From the NCBI GenBank assembly GCA_964597315.1, contig CAZQXD010000012.1:18809-82808 (forward strand): DNA of 64,000 nt, written 5' to 3'. The position numbers were made by a program, and so were the translations under genes. This document shows, in pieces, positions 47,255 to 57,373 of the stretch. Below the pieces are notes generated by a model. That model made no database searches and was not told the DNA's origin. It was given only the letters and a program-made list of their open reading frames with translations. This DNA is from CAZQXD01 sp964597315 (GTDB lineage: Bacteria; Pseudomonadota; Gammaproteobacteria; Competibacterales; Competibacteraceae). Position 1 is the stretch's first letter. Each line of letters opens with the position of its first letter.

Positions 47255-48241
47255 ATGCCGACTTTGTTGCTGATGCTAGTGCTGTGTCTGATCCCCCCAG
47301 TTCAGGCGCAGTTGCCGTTTGCCGATCCCGCCATACTGCACTCGGCCGCAGCCGACCGTCCGTATATGCAATTGCGTCTGCTTGGCGCCTTGTATTTGCC
47401 GTCAATACGGGTGGAGGGCCTGCTTCTGGGCGGGCTGTCGGGTCTGGGCTGGGATGCGGATGAGGGTGTGCTGTATGCGGTTTCCGATGTGGGCAATTTG
47501 TTCCATATCGAACCGGTATTCCGGGACGATCACTTGGAAGACGTGCGGGTGGTGGGCGCCTATCGGTTGCTGGACGCCGGGGGCGAGTTCCTGAAGGACG
47601 GCTTCGCCGACGCCGAGGGGATCGCCGTGGCGAACGGCGCCAATGGCGTGAAGGGTGACGCCCACTTGCTGGTGTCATTCGAAATTCGACCCCGGGTCGC
47701 CCGCTATAGCCCTCAAGGCCAGTGGTTGGGCGACGAAGTGCTGCCCGCCGGACTGGATGATCCCCACCTGTATCGCAATGCCAATAAAGCACTAGAGGCC
47801 CTTACCCTGCACCCACGTTGGGGCTTGCTAGTAGCCCCAGAGGCGCCACTGCGTGGCGAAGCCCGGCGGCAGGTGCCGGTACTGGACATGGCGGGACACC
47901 ATTGGGCCTACCCCCTGGCGGCCGTGCCTCGCAGCGCCCTGGTGGCCCTAGAAGCCCTGCCGGACGGGTCGGTGTTGTTCCTGGAGCGGGCCTTTGTATC
48001 CCTGTTGCGGCCTTTGATCATCACCCTACGCAGTGTCCGGTTTCTTGACGAATCCGCAGCTACGCTGGCGCCGACGACCGTGGTTGAACTAAATTCTAGC
48101 CGCGGTTGGTTGCTGGATAATTTCGAAGGACTGGCCTGGCATCGGGGACGGCGGTTTTTCATGATTAGCGACGACAATTTTAACGGCCTGCAAAGCACGT
48201 TGCTGGTGTACTTCGAATGGCTGCCTGGCGCGGCCCGCTAA
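47255..48241 (+). CDS. Secreted phytase-like (esterase-like propeller) protein
   Basis: The protein of about 328 residues has a signal peptide (MPTLLLMLVLCLIPPVQA) and then a segment typical of the esterase-like activity of phytase domain: GGLSGLGWDADEGVLYAVSD, DAEGIAV and NFEGLAWHRGRRFFMISDDN. Such domains form beta-propellers with conserved acidic residues that may bind metal. The enzymatic activity is uncertain. I chose the ATG at 47255 because AAGGAG lies upstream and the signal peptide starts there; an earlier ATG at 47204 would add an unlikely 17 residues. It runs divergently from the small gene at 47057. Confidence 0.85.
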   Translation: MPTLLLMLVLCLIPPVQAQLPFADPAILHSAAADRPYMQLRLLGALYLPSIRVEGLLLGGLSGLGWDADEGVLYAVSDVGNLFHIEPVFRDDHLEDVRVVGAYRLLDAGGEFLKDGFADAEGIAVANGANGVKGDAHLLVSFEIRPRVARYSPQGQWLGDEVLPAGLDDPHLYRNANKALEALTLHPRWGLLVAPEAPLRGEARRQVPVLDMAGHHWAYPLAAVPRSALVALEALPDGSVLFLERAFVSLLRPLIITLRSVRFLDESAATLAPTTVVELNSSRGWLLDNFEGLAWHRGRRFFMISDDNFNGLQSTLLVYFEWLPGAAR

Positions 48242-48457
48242 TTCAGAGCGCGGTGATGTGGCGGTGCAACAGTTTGCCAAGCAGTCTCATGATGGAAGCT
48301 GATGCCAAGGCGTGCGGGCATGACGGCACGGCGCTATCCCCGTGGTTGACAAGCATCGGTGCAGCATTCAGTATCGAAGCACACCAAAATGGTGCGTCCG
48401 CCGCGAAAGTCGGGGTAGTGTCCCGGTATAGGCGGCAGGGGCTTACGACGGTCGAAG

Positions 48458-48485
48458 TTGACCGGGCATTTTTTACTGTTATAAC
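48458..48485 (+). promoter_or_regulatory. Sigma-70-type promoter of phaR
   Basis: TTGACC (48458-48463) and TATAAC (48480-48485) are 16 bp apart, about 45 nt before the phaR start. The rest of the 48242-48530 gap holds no gene that I can see. Confidence 0.7.
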
Positions 48486-48530
48486 AGCGATAGACCAGCC
48501 CTTGGGCGTGGGTCGAACGGTCGGAGCAAC

Positions 48531-49040
48531 ATGAGCGAACCGCGGATCATTAAAAAATATCCCAACCGGCGGTTGTATGACACGGCGATCAGCAGCTATA
48601 TCACCTTGGAAGACGTCAAACACCTAGTGTTGGAACGGGCGGAGTTTCGGGTGATCGACGCTCGCTCTAACGACGACATCACCCGCAGCATTCTGTTGCA
48701 GATCATCAGCGAGCAAGAAGAGCAGGGCAATCCCATCTTCACCACGGAAGTGCTGGCCCATATCATCCGCTTTTACGGTGATACCTTACAGGGCATGATG
48801 GGTAACTATCTGGAGCGCAGCCTCCAGGCGTTTGTGGATCAGCAACATCTGGTGCGGGACCAAATGCGCAATTTTATGGGCAAGAATCCCCTGACCATGA
48901 TGTCGGATCTGGCCGAACAAAATCTGTCGATCTGGCAGAAGATGAACGAGCAGTTTTTCAGTCAGGCCAAACAAGAACGAGAAGAGGCTCAAAACAAAGC
49001 CGCGCAGTCTTCCAAGGACAAGTCCACCGGCAATAAATAA
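48531..49040 (+). CDS. phaR: PHA synthesis regulator PhaR
   Basis: The 169-residue protein starts with the PHB/PHA accumulation regulator domain (IIKKYPNRRLYDTAISSYIT, LEDVKHLVLERAEFRVIDA) and continues with the helical PHB-binding part (FYGDTLQGMMGNYLERSL). PhaR senses polymer and represses phasin and synthase genes. It converges with phaC. A good promoter precedes it. Confidence 0.95.
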   Translation: MSEPRIIKKYPNRRLYDTAISSYITLEDVKHLVLERAEFRVIDARSNDDITRSILLQIISEQEEQGNPIFTTEVLAHIIRFYGDTLQGMMGNYLERSLQAFVDQQHLVRDQMRNFMGKNPLTMMSDLAEQNLSIWQKMNEQFFSQAKQEREEAQNKAAQSSKDKSTGNK

Positions 49041-49093
49041 TCCCGCGCCCTTGCCGTGCTCTTCAATCTAGGGCAATCGCGCACACTGCGGCA

Positions 49094-50134
49094 TCAGCTC
49101 TGTAGCCAAGCCGCGATCTCGATGGGGATCCCCCGGGCGCGGGCGCTCACATAAATCCCGATATGGCCGCCCTCGAAACACAGCTCCCGATACTCCGTTC
49201 CCTGGTAGTGTTGTCCCAGGGCTTGGGAAGCGGCGGGAGGCACTAGGTGATCCCGGCTGGCATAGACGTTCAGTACCGGCTGGCGAATCAGTTCCAGAGA
49301 TACCGCTTGTCCCCCCAGAGACAGAGTCCCGGCCACTAGTTTATTGTGCTGAAAAAACTCCTTCACAAATTGTCGTAGCGCCTCGCCGGCTTGATCGGGA
49401 CTATCGAAAATCCATTGTTCCATGCGCAGAAATGTCCGCAACGCGTCCTCGTCGTCCATGATATCCACCAGGTCCACATATTTTTGTCCGGCCAACCGAA
49501 ACGGACTCAAAGACAAAAACGTGAAATTCAACAACTCTCCCGGCACATTACCCAAAGTGTCTACCAATAAATCCACATCCAGATGTTGAACCATGTGGGA
49601 CAGGGAATTGTCGGGGGTATGAAAGTCCACGGGGGTCACCATGGTCACCAGCTTGCGGACCCGTTGCGGATAAAGGGCGGTATAACACAGGCTCAGGGTG
49701 CCGCCCTGGCAGACTCCCAGCAGATCCAGGGCATCCAAATGGTGGCGGCGGCAAATCAGTTCAACACAATCGTGCAGGTAATCGCAGATGTAGTTCTCCA
49801 GGGTCAAGCCCCGATCCTCCGGGCCGGGATAGCCCCAATCCACCAGATAGACCTCCACACCCCGCTTTAGCAGACCCTGGATCATTGAACGATCCTCTTG
49901 CAAATCCAGCATGGAGGGGCGGTTGACGAGGGCATAGCAAATCAATAAGGGCACGGGGTAGGGCTTGGAAACCCAGGGTCGATAGCGGTGTAACGCTAAC
50001 TTGTCCCGCCGATGGATAGTCTCCTTGGGGGAACCGGCGACGGTGACCGGCCCAAGCTCGCCCATGGCGGCAGCGCCAGCCGCCAGTTTCCGGGAAAATT
50101 CCGTCAGCTCCGCGAGCGCCTCGCCGGGGTTCAT
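49094..50134 (-). CDS. phaC: Class III PHA synthase catalytic subunit PhaC
   Basis: The 346-residue size and the lipase-like box GVCQGG, in which Cys replaces the lipase Ser, identify the catalytic subunit. The Asp (SRDHLVPP) and His (GGHIGIYV) of the triad are also present. It polymerises hydroxyacyl-CoA with PhaE at granule surfaces. I chose the ATG at 50134, which overlaps the phaE stop codon as ATGA; a start at 50164 would lie inside phaE. Confidence 0.95.
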   Translation of the reverse strand: MNPGEALAELTEFSRKLAAGAAAMGELGPVTVAGSPKETIHRRDKLALHRYRPWVSKPYPVPLLICYALVNRPSMLDLQEDRSMIQGLLKRGVEVYLVDWGYPGPEDRGLTLENYICDYLHDCVELICRRHHLDALDLLGVCQGGTLSLCYTALYPQRVRKLVTMVTPVDFHTPDNSLSHMVQHLDVDLLVDTLGNVPGELLNFTFLSLSPFRLAGQKYVDLVDIMDDEDALRTFLRMEQWIFDSPDQAGEALRQFVKEFFQHNKLVAGTLSLGGQAVSLELIRQPVLNVYASRDHLVPPAASQALGQHYQGTEYRELCFEGGHIGIYVSARARGIPIEIAAWLQS

Positions 50135-50796
50135 GGGCCAGACCCCGGATCGGCCCGCTGACAACGCAGCAAGGCATTGATCAGTTGGCCATAGGCGTGA
50201 CTGTAGCGGCTTTGGCGCAGCATCTCGGCATGGGCCTGCTCACTGCAATCCACCCAGAGGTTATACAATTCCCGAAGACTGCCCAGGGTTGTGCCTGCCT
50301 CTAGTCGGCGGTTTAGGTCGGCCTCCAGCAGCACCAGAGCGCGTCGGCTGCTGTCTTGCAGCAAACGGGTGTAGGCCAGACTGGCCTTGGCGTATTCGCT
50401 CCAGGCTGGGTCGGCTTCGGAGGCGGCCTGTTCCGGGACCACCGGGACGACCGTTAGTACGCGCCGCCAGGCCACCAGCAGCGAACCCCACAGGGCCGCC
50501 ACTTCCTGCTCGGAAGGCCCATCCGTGGTTTGGCTGCCTGGCAGGGTTTTGCTCAGGGGCGGCGTTTCAAAATCCCCGCCAGGACGCCGGGTCTGGTCAA
50601 GCCCATGAAGCAGCCGTGCTGCTTCGGCCGCGAAGCGCAGTAAATCGGCGCCCTGGGCAGGCAGTAGCTGCTCGGGAGAAGGCCCGTGGTTGCTATCCCC
50701 GGCGCCGGACAGGACCGCCAGGACCGCCAGACAATGGCGTTGAACCGTCTCCCAGTCCGGCGGTTGGGCGGGATCGGTGGGTTGTTGTTCCGACAT
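50131..50796 (-). CDS. phaE: Class III PHA synthase subunit PhaE (short form)
   Basis: The 221-residue protein ends with the PhaE-like segment YNLWVDCSEQAHAEMLRQSR followed by SHAYGQLINALLR, and it is translationally coupled to phaC. The rest is helical and rich in Ala, Gln and Pro. PhaE of Allochromatium is about 350 residues, so this subunit is clearly shorter, with the missing length in the N-terminal and central part. No frameshift is apparent. It should still form the active PhaEC complex. Confidence 0.88.
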   Translation of the reverse strand: MSEQQPTDPAQPPDWETVQRHCLAVLAVLSGAGDSNHGPSPEQLLPAQGADLLRFAAEAARLLHGLDQTRRPGGDFETPPLSKTLPGSQTTDGPSEQEVAALWGSLLVAWRRVLTVVPVVPEQAASEADPAWSEYAKASLAYTRLLQDSSRRALVLLEADLNRRLEAGTTLGSLRELYNLWVDCSEQAHAEMLRQSRYSHAYGQLINALLRCQRADPGSGP

Positions 50797-50853
50797 GGGT
50801 GGGCTTGCCTTACTGGACGCGCCAGAAGGGGTCAGTATAAGCCACCCTTTGTT

Positions 50854-52308
50854 TCAAAACTGGTCCTTGTCCGCCGACTCCTGTTTCAACTCCTCCAACC
50901 GAGCCTGGAGGCGAGCCTCTTGGTAAGGCGTGGCGGTGGGGTCGCGCAAGCCCAGCTCGGCCTGTTGAATCGCTTCGTTCAAGGCGCCGTAGAGATAATA
51001 GTACTCGGCCAGGGCCGCCCGAGCCGCAGCCGTGTTCCCCGCCCGTTGGGCCGCTTGGGCGTATAGGTCGTGAAGTTCGGCCTGTTGGCTGCGGCGGCGT
51101 AGCTGTGGCTCCAGCACCCGTACCGCCTCCTGGGGGTCGCCCTGGGTGGCCAAGGCCCGACCATAGTGCATCGCCAAAACAAAATCGTCCCCATACAGCT
51201 TGCGGGCCTCCCGGAACAGCCCCCAGGCCCGCTCCTGGTCCCCTTTGGCTAGGGCGATTTCCGCCGCCTCGATACGCAAGGGCAGGCTGTCCCGATTGGA
51301 CTTTAACAGCCGTTGAATTTGGGACTCGGCCTCATGCAGACGACCGGATTGCTTCAAGGCCAGGGCGTAAGCGTAGCGTTCAGCGGTTTCATCCAAATAA
51401 TCGCGGGTGGCCAGGCTGGTTTCCAGGTCCCGGAGCAATTGGGCGATGTTGGTGGCGGTCAGCACGCGCAGCCGAGCCTTGGCCAGGAAATAGGGGGTCT
51501 CGTCCCGGATCACCGGGCGGGTGGGTTGGTCCTTAAGCCTGTTTTCGGTGTCGGTGATCCGACTGGTGGGCAGGGGGTGGGTCAGCAAAAACTCCGGCAC
51601 CTGGGCGCCGAAACCGCCCAACTGCCGCTCCAGGCGCCGGAAGAAACTGACCATGCCGTTGAGATCGTAGCCGGAGCGGGCGAGTAACTGGGCGCCGATG
51701 CGGTCGGCTTCCTGCTCATTGGATCGGGTGAAATCAGTCTGGCGCTGGGTGCCGTAAGCTATGGTGCCTGCCAGCGCCGCCTGACCAAACTCGCTGTTGC
51801 CGCTGGCCGCCGCCAGGGCCAGGGAGGCCAGCAACGCCGCCGCCAGGGGCAGGCTCATGCGCTGGGCATTGGCGATGGAGCGGGCGATATGGTTCTGGGA
51901 CACATGGGCGATTTCATGGGCCAGCACCCCGGCCAATTCACTTTCCGCTTGGGTAGCCAGCAGCAGTCCAGAATTGATGCCGATATAGCCTCCGGGAGCG
52001 GCGAAGGCGTTGATGGCTGGACTGTCCACCAGAAAAAAAGTGTAAGGATGTCCCGAGTCGGCGTGCAGGGCGATTTTCTGGGCCACCGAGGCCAGATACT
52101 CGCCGAGCAGGGGGTCTTCGATCAAGGCATCCTGACGGCGCAACTGCTGCATCATCGCCGTGCCTAGGCGACGTTCCTGATCGCCGCTCACATACAGGCT
52201 CGAAGGATTGCCGATTTCCGGCAGGTTTAGGGACTGAGCTAGGCCGGGACTGGCCGGGCCGAGCGTCAAAAGGCCGCAAAGGGCGAGGGCGATGGGGCGC
52301 TTGAGCAT
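50854..52308 (-). CDS. bepA: BepA-type periplasmic M48 metallopeptidase with TPR domain
   Basis: The 484-residue protein has a signal peptide (about 24 residues), the zinc motif HEIAH in LAGVLAHEIAHVSQNH, the third ligand region EQEADRIG and a C-terminal set of TPR repeats from about residue 300. BepA helps assemble LptD and degrades stalled outer-membrane proteins. The gene faces away from tusA across a 334-nt gap, an arrangement I also associate with other gammaproteobacteria. Confidence 0.93.
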   Translation of the reverse strand: MLKRPIALALCGLLTLGPASPGLAQSLNLPEIGNPSSLYVSGDQERRLGTAMMQQLRRQDALIEDPLLGEYLASVAQKIALHADSGHPYTFFLVDSPAINAFAAPGGYIGINSGLLLATQAESELAGVLAHEIAHVSQNHIARSIANAQRMSLPLAAALLASLALAAASGNSEFGQAALAGTIAYGTQRQTDFTRSNEQEADRIGAQLLARSGYDLNGMVSFFRRLERQLGGFGAQVPEFLLTHPLPTSRITDTENRLKDQPTRPVIRDETPYFLAKARLRVLTATNIAQLLRDLETSLATRDYLDETAERYAYALALKQSGRLHEAESQIQRLLKSNRDSLPLRIEAAEIALAKGDQERAWGLFREARKLYGDDFVLAMHYGRALATQGDPQEAVRVLEPQLRRRSQQAELHDLYAQAAQRAGNTAAARAALAEYYYLYGALNEAIQQAELGLRDPTATPYQEARLQARLEELKQESADKDQF

Positions 52309-52642
52309 GGGATTTCCGGGTAACGACGCTTTAGGCGCCGATGTGTTGCACTGTGACTGGTGAGCGGGGGCAAGGTTCCTCTACTATTAAGCGTAGCCTT
52401 GGGTGAAACTCCCGGTGTCCTCAATTTCCCCTATTTTGTCGCAAAGAAAAGCCAACGCGCCATTAGTTTTAAGACAGCGACCGCCATGGGGATGGTACCG
52501 GGTGCGCAACGGATACCCCATAGCCCGGATCAATCAAGGTTCCCATTGAGCGGACCTGGCCCGCAACCCCCTGGGTCAACTCCCGTGGGCGGCTCATCAA
52601 CCACTGGCATAGTTCCCCTGGATCGTCACGAGGCGTTTTTTT
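52309..52642. promoter_or_regulatory. Divergent intergenic region bepA/tusA
   Basis: The 334 nt hold no gene that I can support. Promoters for both flanking genes must lie here, but no outstanding -35/-10 pair or palindrome was found. Confidence 0.35.
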
Positions 52643-52870
52643 ATGCGGATTGATTCTGAATTGGATACCACTGGCCTGAACTGTCCCTTGCCCATTCTCA
52701 AGGCCAAAAAAGCCTTGGCCGGGCTGAAAGGCGGACAGACTCTGCGGGTGCTGGCCACCGATCCCGGCTCGGTGCGGGACTTCGAAGCCTTCTCACAGCA
52801 GGTGGGCCACACCCTGCTGGAATCCAGAGAGGACAACGGCATCTTTATTTTTGTGATGAAGAAAGCCTGA
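52643..52870 (+). CDS. tusA: TusA-family sulfurtransferase
   Basis: The 75-residue protein has the family motif LNCPLPILKAKKAL with the catalytic cysteine, followed by the expected beta-alpha-beta fold. TusA carries persulfide sulfur for tRNA thiolation, and in sulfur oxidisers it feeds the dissimilatory sulfur pathway. The single-gene setting does not decide between these. The start lies in an A/T-rich context without a strong ribosome binding site. Confidence 0.93.
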   Translation: MRIDSELDTTGLNCPLPILKAKKALAGLKGGQTLRVLATDPGSVRDFEAFSQQVGHTLLESREDNGIFIFVMKKA

Positions 52871-53066
52871 GAAGCGGTGCGCGCCGGGATAGGCTCGGTT
52901 TCGGTCTGGGCATGTTCTCGCTTCCAGGCCATACAAAAAAGAGATCGTGTCCGCGCTCAAGGGGCTGCGCCGACCGCCGATACCCTAAAGCTAAAGCAGA
53001 ACCAAAACCGGCCACGTCCGCCAGCGGGGCCGACGCATCATGCTGTGGTATCGGAGCAAGGACAAC

Positions 53067-54323
53067 ATGCGAGAACACCCCGTCGAGCAGTCGGTGGATA
53101 GGGTCCTGTCCCGCCACGACCAACGCAACATTTTGTTTGTCAATCACGAGCCCAATATTCTGCACGGTTTGCAGCGGATGCTTCACAGTATGCGCCGGAC
53201 CTGGAGGATGACCTTCAGCGACGATCCTCGCCAAGCCTTGGACCTGCTGACGGAGGGCCGTTTTGACGTGGTGGTATCGGATATGCAGATGCCGGGTATG
53301 GCAGGCACCCAGTTTCTCGGGGAGGTGATGCGCCGTCATCCCCATGTGGTGCGTATTATCCTCACTGGCCGCACCGACCGGGAGACCACCATGGAGGCCC
53401 TGTTGGTCAGCCATCAACTGCTGGCCAAACCCTGTTCCGCCGACGCCCTCAAGGCCACCATCTGTCGGGCTTTGGCCCTGCGCGGCTTGTTGGATGGGGA
53501 CACCCCCCTCAAGGCTTTGGTGTCGCGGCTGGAGACACTGCCCAGCGTTCCAGACCTGTATTCACAGATCGTCGAAGAACTGCAATCCCCCAATGCCTCG
53601 GTCAAAGTAATCGCGGAGATTGTCGCCCAGGACCCGGCCATGACCGCCAAGATCCTGCAACTGGTCAACTCTGCCTATTTCGGCTTGAGCCGCCATATCT
53701 CCAACCTCAACCGGGCAGTGAATCTGCTGGGCCTGGAGACCATCAAGGCTCTGGTGCTCACCGCCCAGGTGTTCTCTCGCTTCGACCCGGATACGGTGGA
53801 AGCCTTTGATGTGGACTCCCTCTGGGGTCACAGCACTGTCGTGGGCGCCCTGTCCCGGGCTATCGCCGACGCCGAGGACGGGGACGAGGAATTGCTCAGC
53901 GACGCCCTCACCGCCGGACTGCTCCACGATGTGGGCAAGCTGCTGCTGGCCGTGAACCTGCCCAATATCCATGCCAAGGTCATGACCCAGGCGATCCGGG
54001 ATGGGGTATGCCTGACCGAGGCCGAGCGATGCTTGTTCGGGGCCGCCCATGGGGAGACCGGAGCCTATCTGTTGGGCTTATGGGGCCTACCCGAGTCTAT
54101 CGTCGAAGCGGTGGCCTATCATCACCAGCCACACTTGTGCGAAACCCCGGGGTTCACGGCCTTGACGGCGGTGCATATGGCTAATGCCCTGGCCCATGAG
54201 TTGTCATTGGACCCAAGACTGTCCACCCCGGACCCGGTGGATCAGGGCTATCTGGAATCTCTCGGTCTGGATCACCGTCTGGATCATTGGCGGGGGATTT
54301 GCCTACGCCTGTTGCGGCAATAG
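53067..54323 (+). CDS. Response regulator with receiver and HDOD output domain
   Basis: The protein of 418 residues has an N-terminal receiver domain (ILFVNHEPN, phospho-acceptor in DVVVSDMQMPGMAG, Thr/Lys switch in LTGRTDRE and LAKPCSADAL) and an HDOD domain (DPAMTAKILQLVNSAYFGLS, GLLHDVGKLLLAVNLP, VAYHHQP). HDOD proteins lie in signalling pathways often linked to motility or cyclic-di-GMP, usually without known enzyme activity. I preferred the ATG at 53067, behind AAGGA, over 53040. No cognate kinase is adjacent. Confidence 0.9.
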   Translation: MREHPVEQSVDRVLSRHDQRNILFVNHEPNILHGLQRMLHSMRRTWRMTFSDDPRQALDLLTEGRFDVVVSDMQMPGMAGTQFLGEVMRRHPHVVRIILTGRTDRETTMEALLVSHQLLAKPCSADALKATICRALALRGLLDGDTPLKALVSRLETLPSVPDLYSQIVEELQSPNASVKVIAEIVAQDPAMTAKILQLVNSAYFGLSRHISNLNRAVNLLGLETIKALVLTAQVFSRFDPDTVEAFDVDSLWGHSTVVGALSRAIADAEDGDEELLSDALTAGLLHDVGKLLLAVNLPNIHAKVMTQAIRDGVCLTEAERCLFGAAHGETGAYLLGLWGLPESIVEAVAYHHQPHLCETPGFTALTAVHMANALAHELSLDPRLSTPDPVDQGYLESLGLDHRLDHWRGICLRLLRQ

Positions 54324-54349
54324 CTGTCGTGAACCGCGCTTAAACAGGT

Positions 54350-54637
54350 CTAAAGGCGATACTCGGTTACTTCCACCCTGTCGATGAGCTGAGACAGGTC
54401 TTCGCCGGGGCCGTTACCACGAAATTCTTGCAACGCTTGCACCGAAGTCCAGACCTCGAAAATGTTTACGCGATCCGGCTCCACAGGGTCTGCCGAGACT
54501 GCGAAATCCAAGCACTCATGGGTGTTTCTGGCGTGGGTTACCGCGTCTAATGAGCGGTGTATTAATTCGTCACGCCTGCCCGATACGACGTAGATTTTTC
54601 CAGCAACGATTATCTTGGGTTGATGGTCTGATGTCAT
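54350..54637 (-). CDS. ABM-domain (antibiotic biosynthesis monooxygenase-like) protein
   Basis: The 95-residue protein shows the dimeric ferredoxin-like pattern of ABM proteins: IIVAGKIYVVSGRRDELIHR, ECLDFAVSADPVEPDRVNIF and EVWTSVQALQEF. Family members include heme-degrading and quinol-oxidising enzymes as well as proteins of unknown role. The start at 54637 has GGAG upstream. It lies 34 nt after the metallopeptidase gene and is probably the last gene of that operon. Confidence 0.8.
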   Translation of the reverse strand: MTSDHQPKIIVAGKIYVVSGRRDELIHRSLDAVTHARNTHECLDFAVSADPVEPDRVNIFEVWTSVQALQEFRGNGPGEDLSQLIDRVEVTEYRL

Positions 54638-54671
54638 AGTCGCACGCTCCACAAGAAACCGTTTCGTTGAG

Positions 54672-55639
54672 TTAGTTTCCCGGCCTGGCGCCGATGGCCC
54701 GGCGCAGGGCCGCCAGGGGCGCGGTGTTATCAAAGCGCACCGACGTTCCATCGGCTTCTACCCCCAGGTCCCGCCAAAGCTGCTCCAGGTCCACCGACTC
54801 AGGGGTGGCTTTCATGCGCTGGTAGAGGTCTATCAGCACCGTGGCGCCGGTGGCTCGGTCGGCGGCTTCCAAGGCCCGCTCCACTGGCCAGCGCACCCCC
54901 TTATGGCCACCGGCGGCCAGCACCCCCCGAAGGGCGTCGGGCAGACCTCGGCGGTTCTCGGTGCGCTTTCGGATCTCCAAATCCGCCAGCAGGCAGAACA
55001 GCGCCCCGCCCCAATACGTCCGGCCCCAGGTGGGGGTATGGTCCAAACCCTGGTCCCCGGGGCCGGGCAGGCCGTTGGGCATGCTCCGGGCAAAACCACC
55101 CCAGACCTGTTCCGGGCTAAGCACACCGGTGGTCAGCCGGGCCACGGATTCCACGTACACCGCCAAACCCTCCTCCAGCCAGCGGTGGCGGGGGTGCAAG
55201 GACGGGAAAGCCAAATGGGCCAGCTCATGGGTCATCACCCAGTCTCGGTCCAGATGGTGGCTTTCGCTGTCCTCCCCCACAAATACTTTGACCGCCGGGC
55301 CCTGGTCCCCGAAAGCCTGGCCGAAGCGCACCCCGGCGCCGGGCTGGGGGATTACCAGCACCCGGGCGTGGGCCACCGGAAAGCGGCCATAATAGCCGCT
55401 CAGGGCCACGGCGGCGGTATTGATCCAGTCCAACAGGGCAGAGCGGGGGAGGGTGAATTCACCGGGAGCGAAGGCCACCTCCAGCACCCCGCCATCCACC
55501 TCCAAAGGCTGCCGAGGCAGCCGCTCGAAGGCGGCATAGGGCATGCCCGGCCCATACAAGGCGGCCAAGTCCTCCTCCGGGTCCGCTAGGGCCGTTCCGG
55601 TCCCGAGGATTAGCAAGACCAGCAGCAGCGGCAGGCGCA

Positions 55640-55640
<1 letters not shown>
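54672..55640 (-). CDS. Secreted zinc metallopeptidase (peptidase MA/gluzincin type)
   Basis: The 322-residue protein has a signal peptide (MRLPLLLVLLILGTGTALA) and a gluzincin active site: HELAH in WVMTHELAHLAFPSL, followed by WLEEGLAVYVE with the third zinc ligand. This pattern is seen in peptidase-MA-like and M61-related enzymes. Substrate unknown. The ATG overlaps the stop codon of the upstream deaminase gene (ATGA), so the two are translationally coupled although their functions seem unrelated. Confidence 0.85.
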
Positions 55641-56692
<1,052 letters not shown>

Positions 56693-56747
56693 TTATTCTA
56701 GTTTAGCCCGCCCATCCGGCATCGTGGCAACAGCCCGTAGGGCGGAT

Positions 56748-57338
56748 TTAGCGAAGCAATCCACCTTCTGCCGGCCGGAGTAGGGGCGCGAGGGGTTTAG
56801 CGCAAGCATCCCCGGCGGCCACCATCTCCCTGGCCTCCCGATTGTCGGTCACCACGCCCAGCAAACAGGGTCGGGGAGCCAGGCGCACCACGTACAGCCG
56901 GGACAACCGACGCGGCTCGACGTCGGTCCCTTGGGTGGGGGACTCAAGGGCCGTCACCCTGAAAATCAGCGCCAGGGGTCGACCCTGGGAGTCCCGATGC
57001 CACTCCACCACGGCGGCGCCGGCCAGATTAGGAAAATCCCCGATGGGATGATCGTAGACCACGCTGTTTTCCAGGGACCAGATGGCATCTCCATGCCATA
57101 GGTCGAGCCAGGAACGGGCTTGTGAAGACACCACGTACAGTCGCCAGCCGGGAGGTGTTCCGGGACAACGCTGAGCGTACAGATCCCGGCGGGCATAGAC
57201 AGAAGGAGTTTGGGCGGGACTAGCGCAGACCTCCAGGCCGACCGAGGTATACAGGATCGTGGACCGGGCAGGGGCCGGAAGGCTCCAAGCCAGGGCCACG
57301 AGAACGAGGGCGAGGCGGCATAGCCACGGTGGTATCAT
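56748..57338 (-). CDS. Secreted protein of unknown function
   Basis: The 196-residue protein has a signal peptide (RLALVLVALAWSLPAPARS). The mature part has four cysteines in CASPAQ, QRCPG, RPCLLG and GDACAKP, which could form two disulfides. It shows no motif I recognise. It lies between the deaminase operon and the M15 peptidase gene on the same strand, without tight spacing to either. Confidence 0.65.
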   Translation of the reverse strand: MIPPWLCRLALVLVALAWSLPAPARSTILYTSVGLEVCASPAQTPSVYARRDLYAQRCPGTPPGWRLYVVSSQARSWLDLWHGDAIWSLENSVVYDHPIGDFPNLAGAAVVEWHRDSQGRPLALIFRVTALESPTQGTDVEPRRLSRLYVVRLAPRPCLLGVVTDNREAREMVAAGDACAKPLAPLLRPAEGGLLR

Positions 57339-57373
57339 GGATGTGTTGGTCTCTAGGCTCGCTGGGTCAGGTA

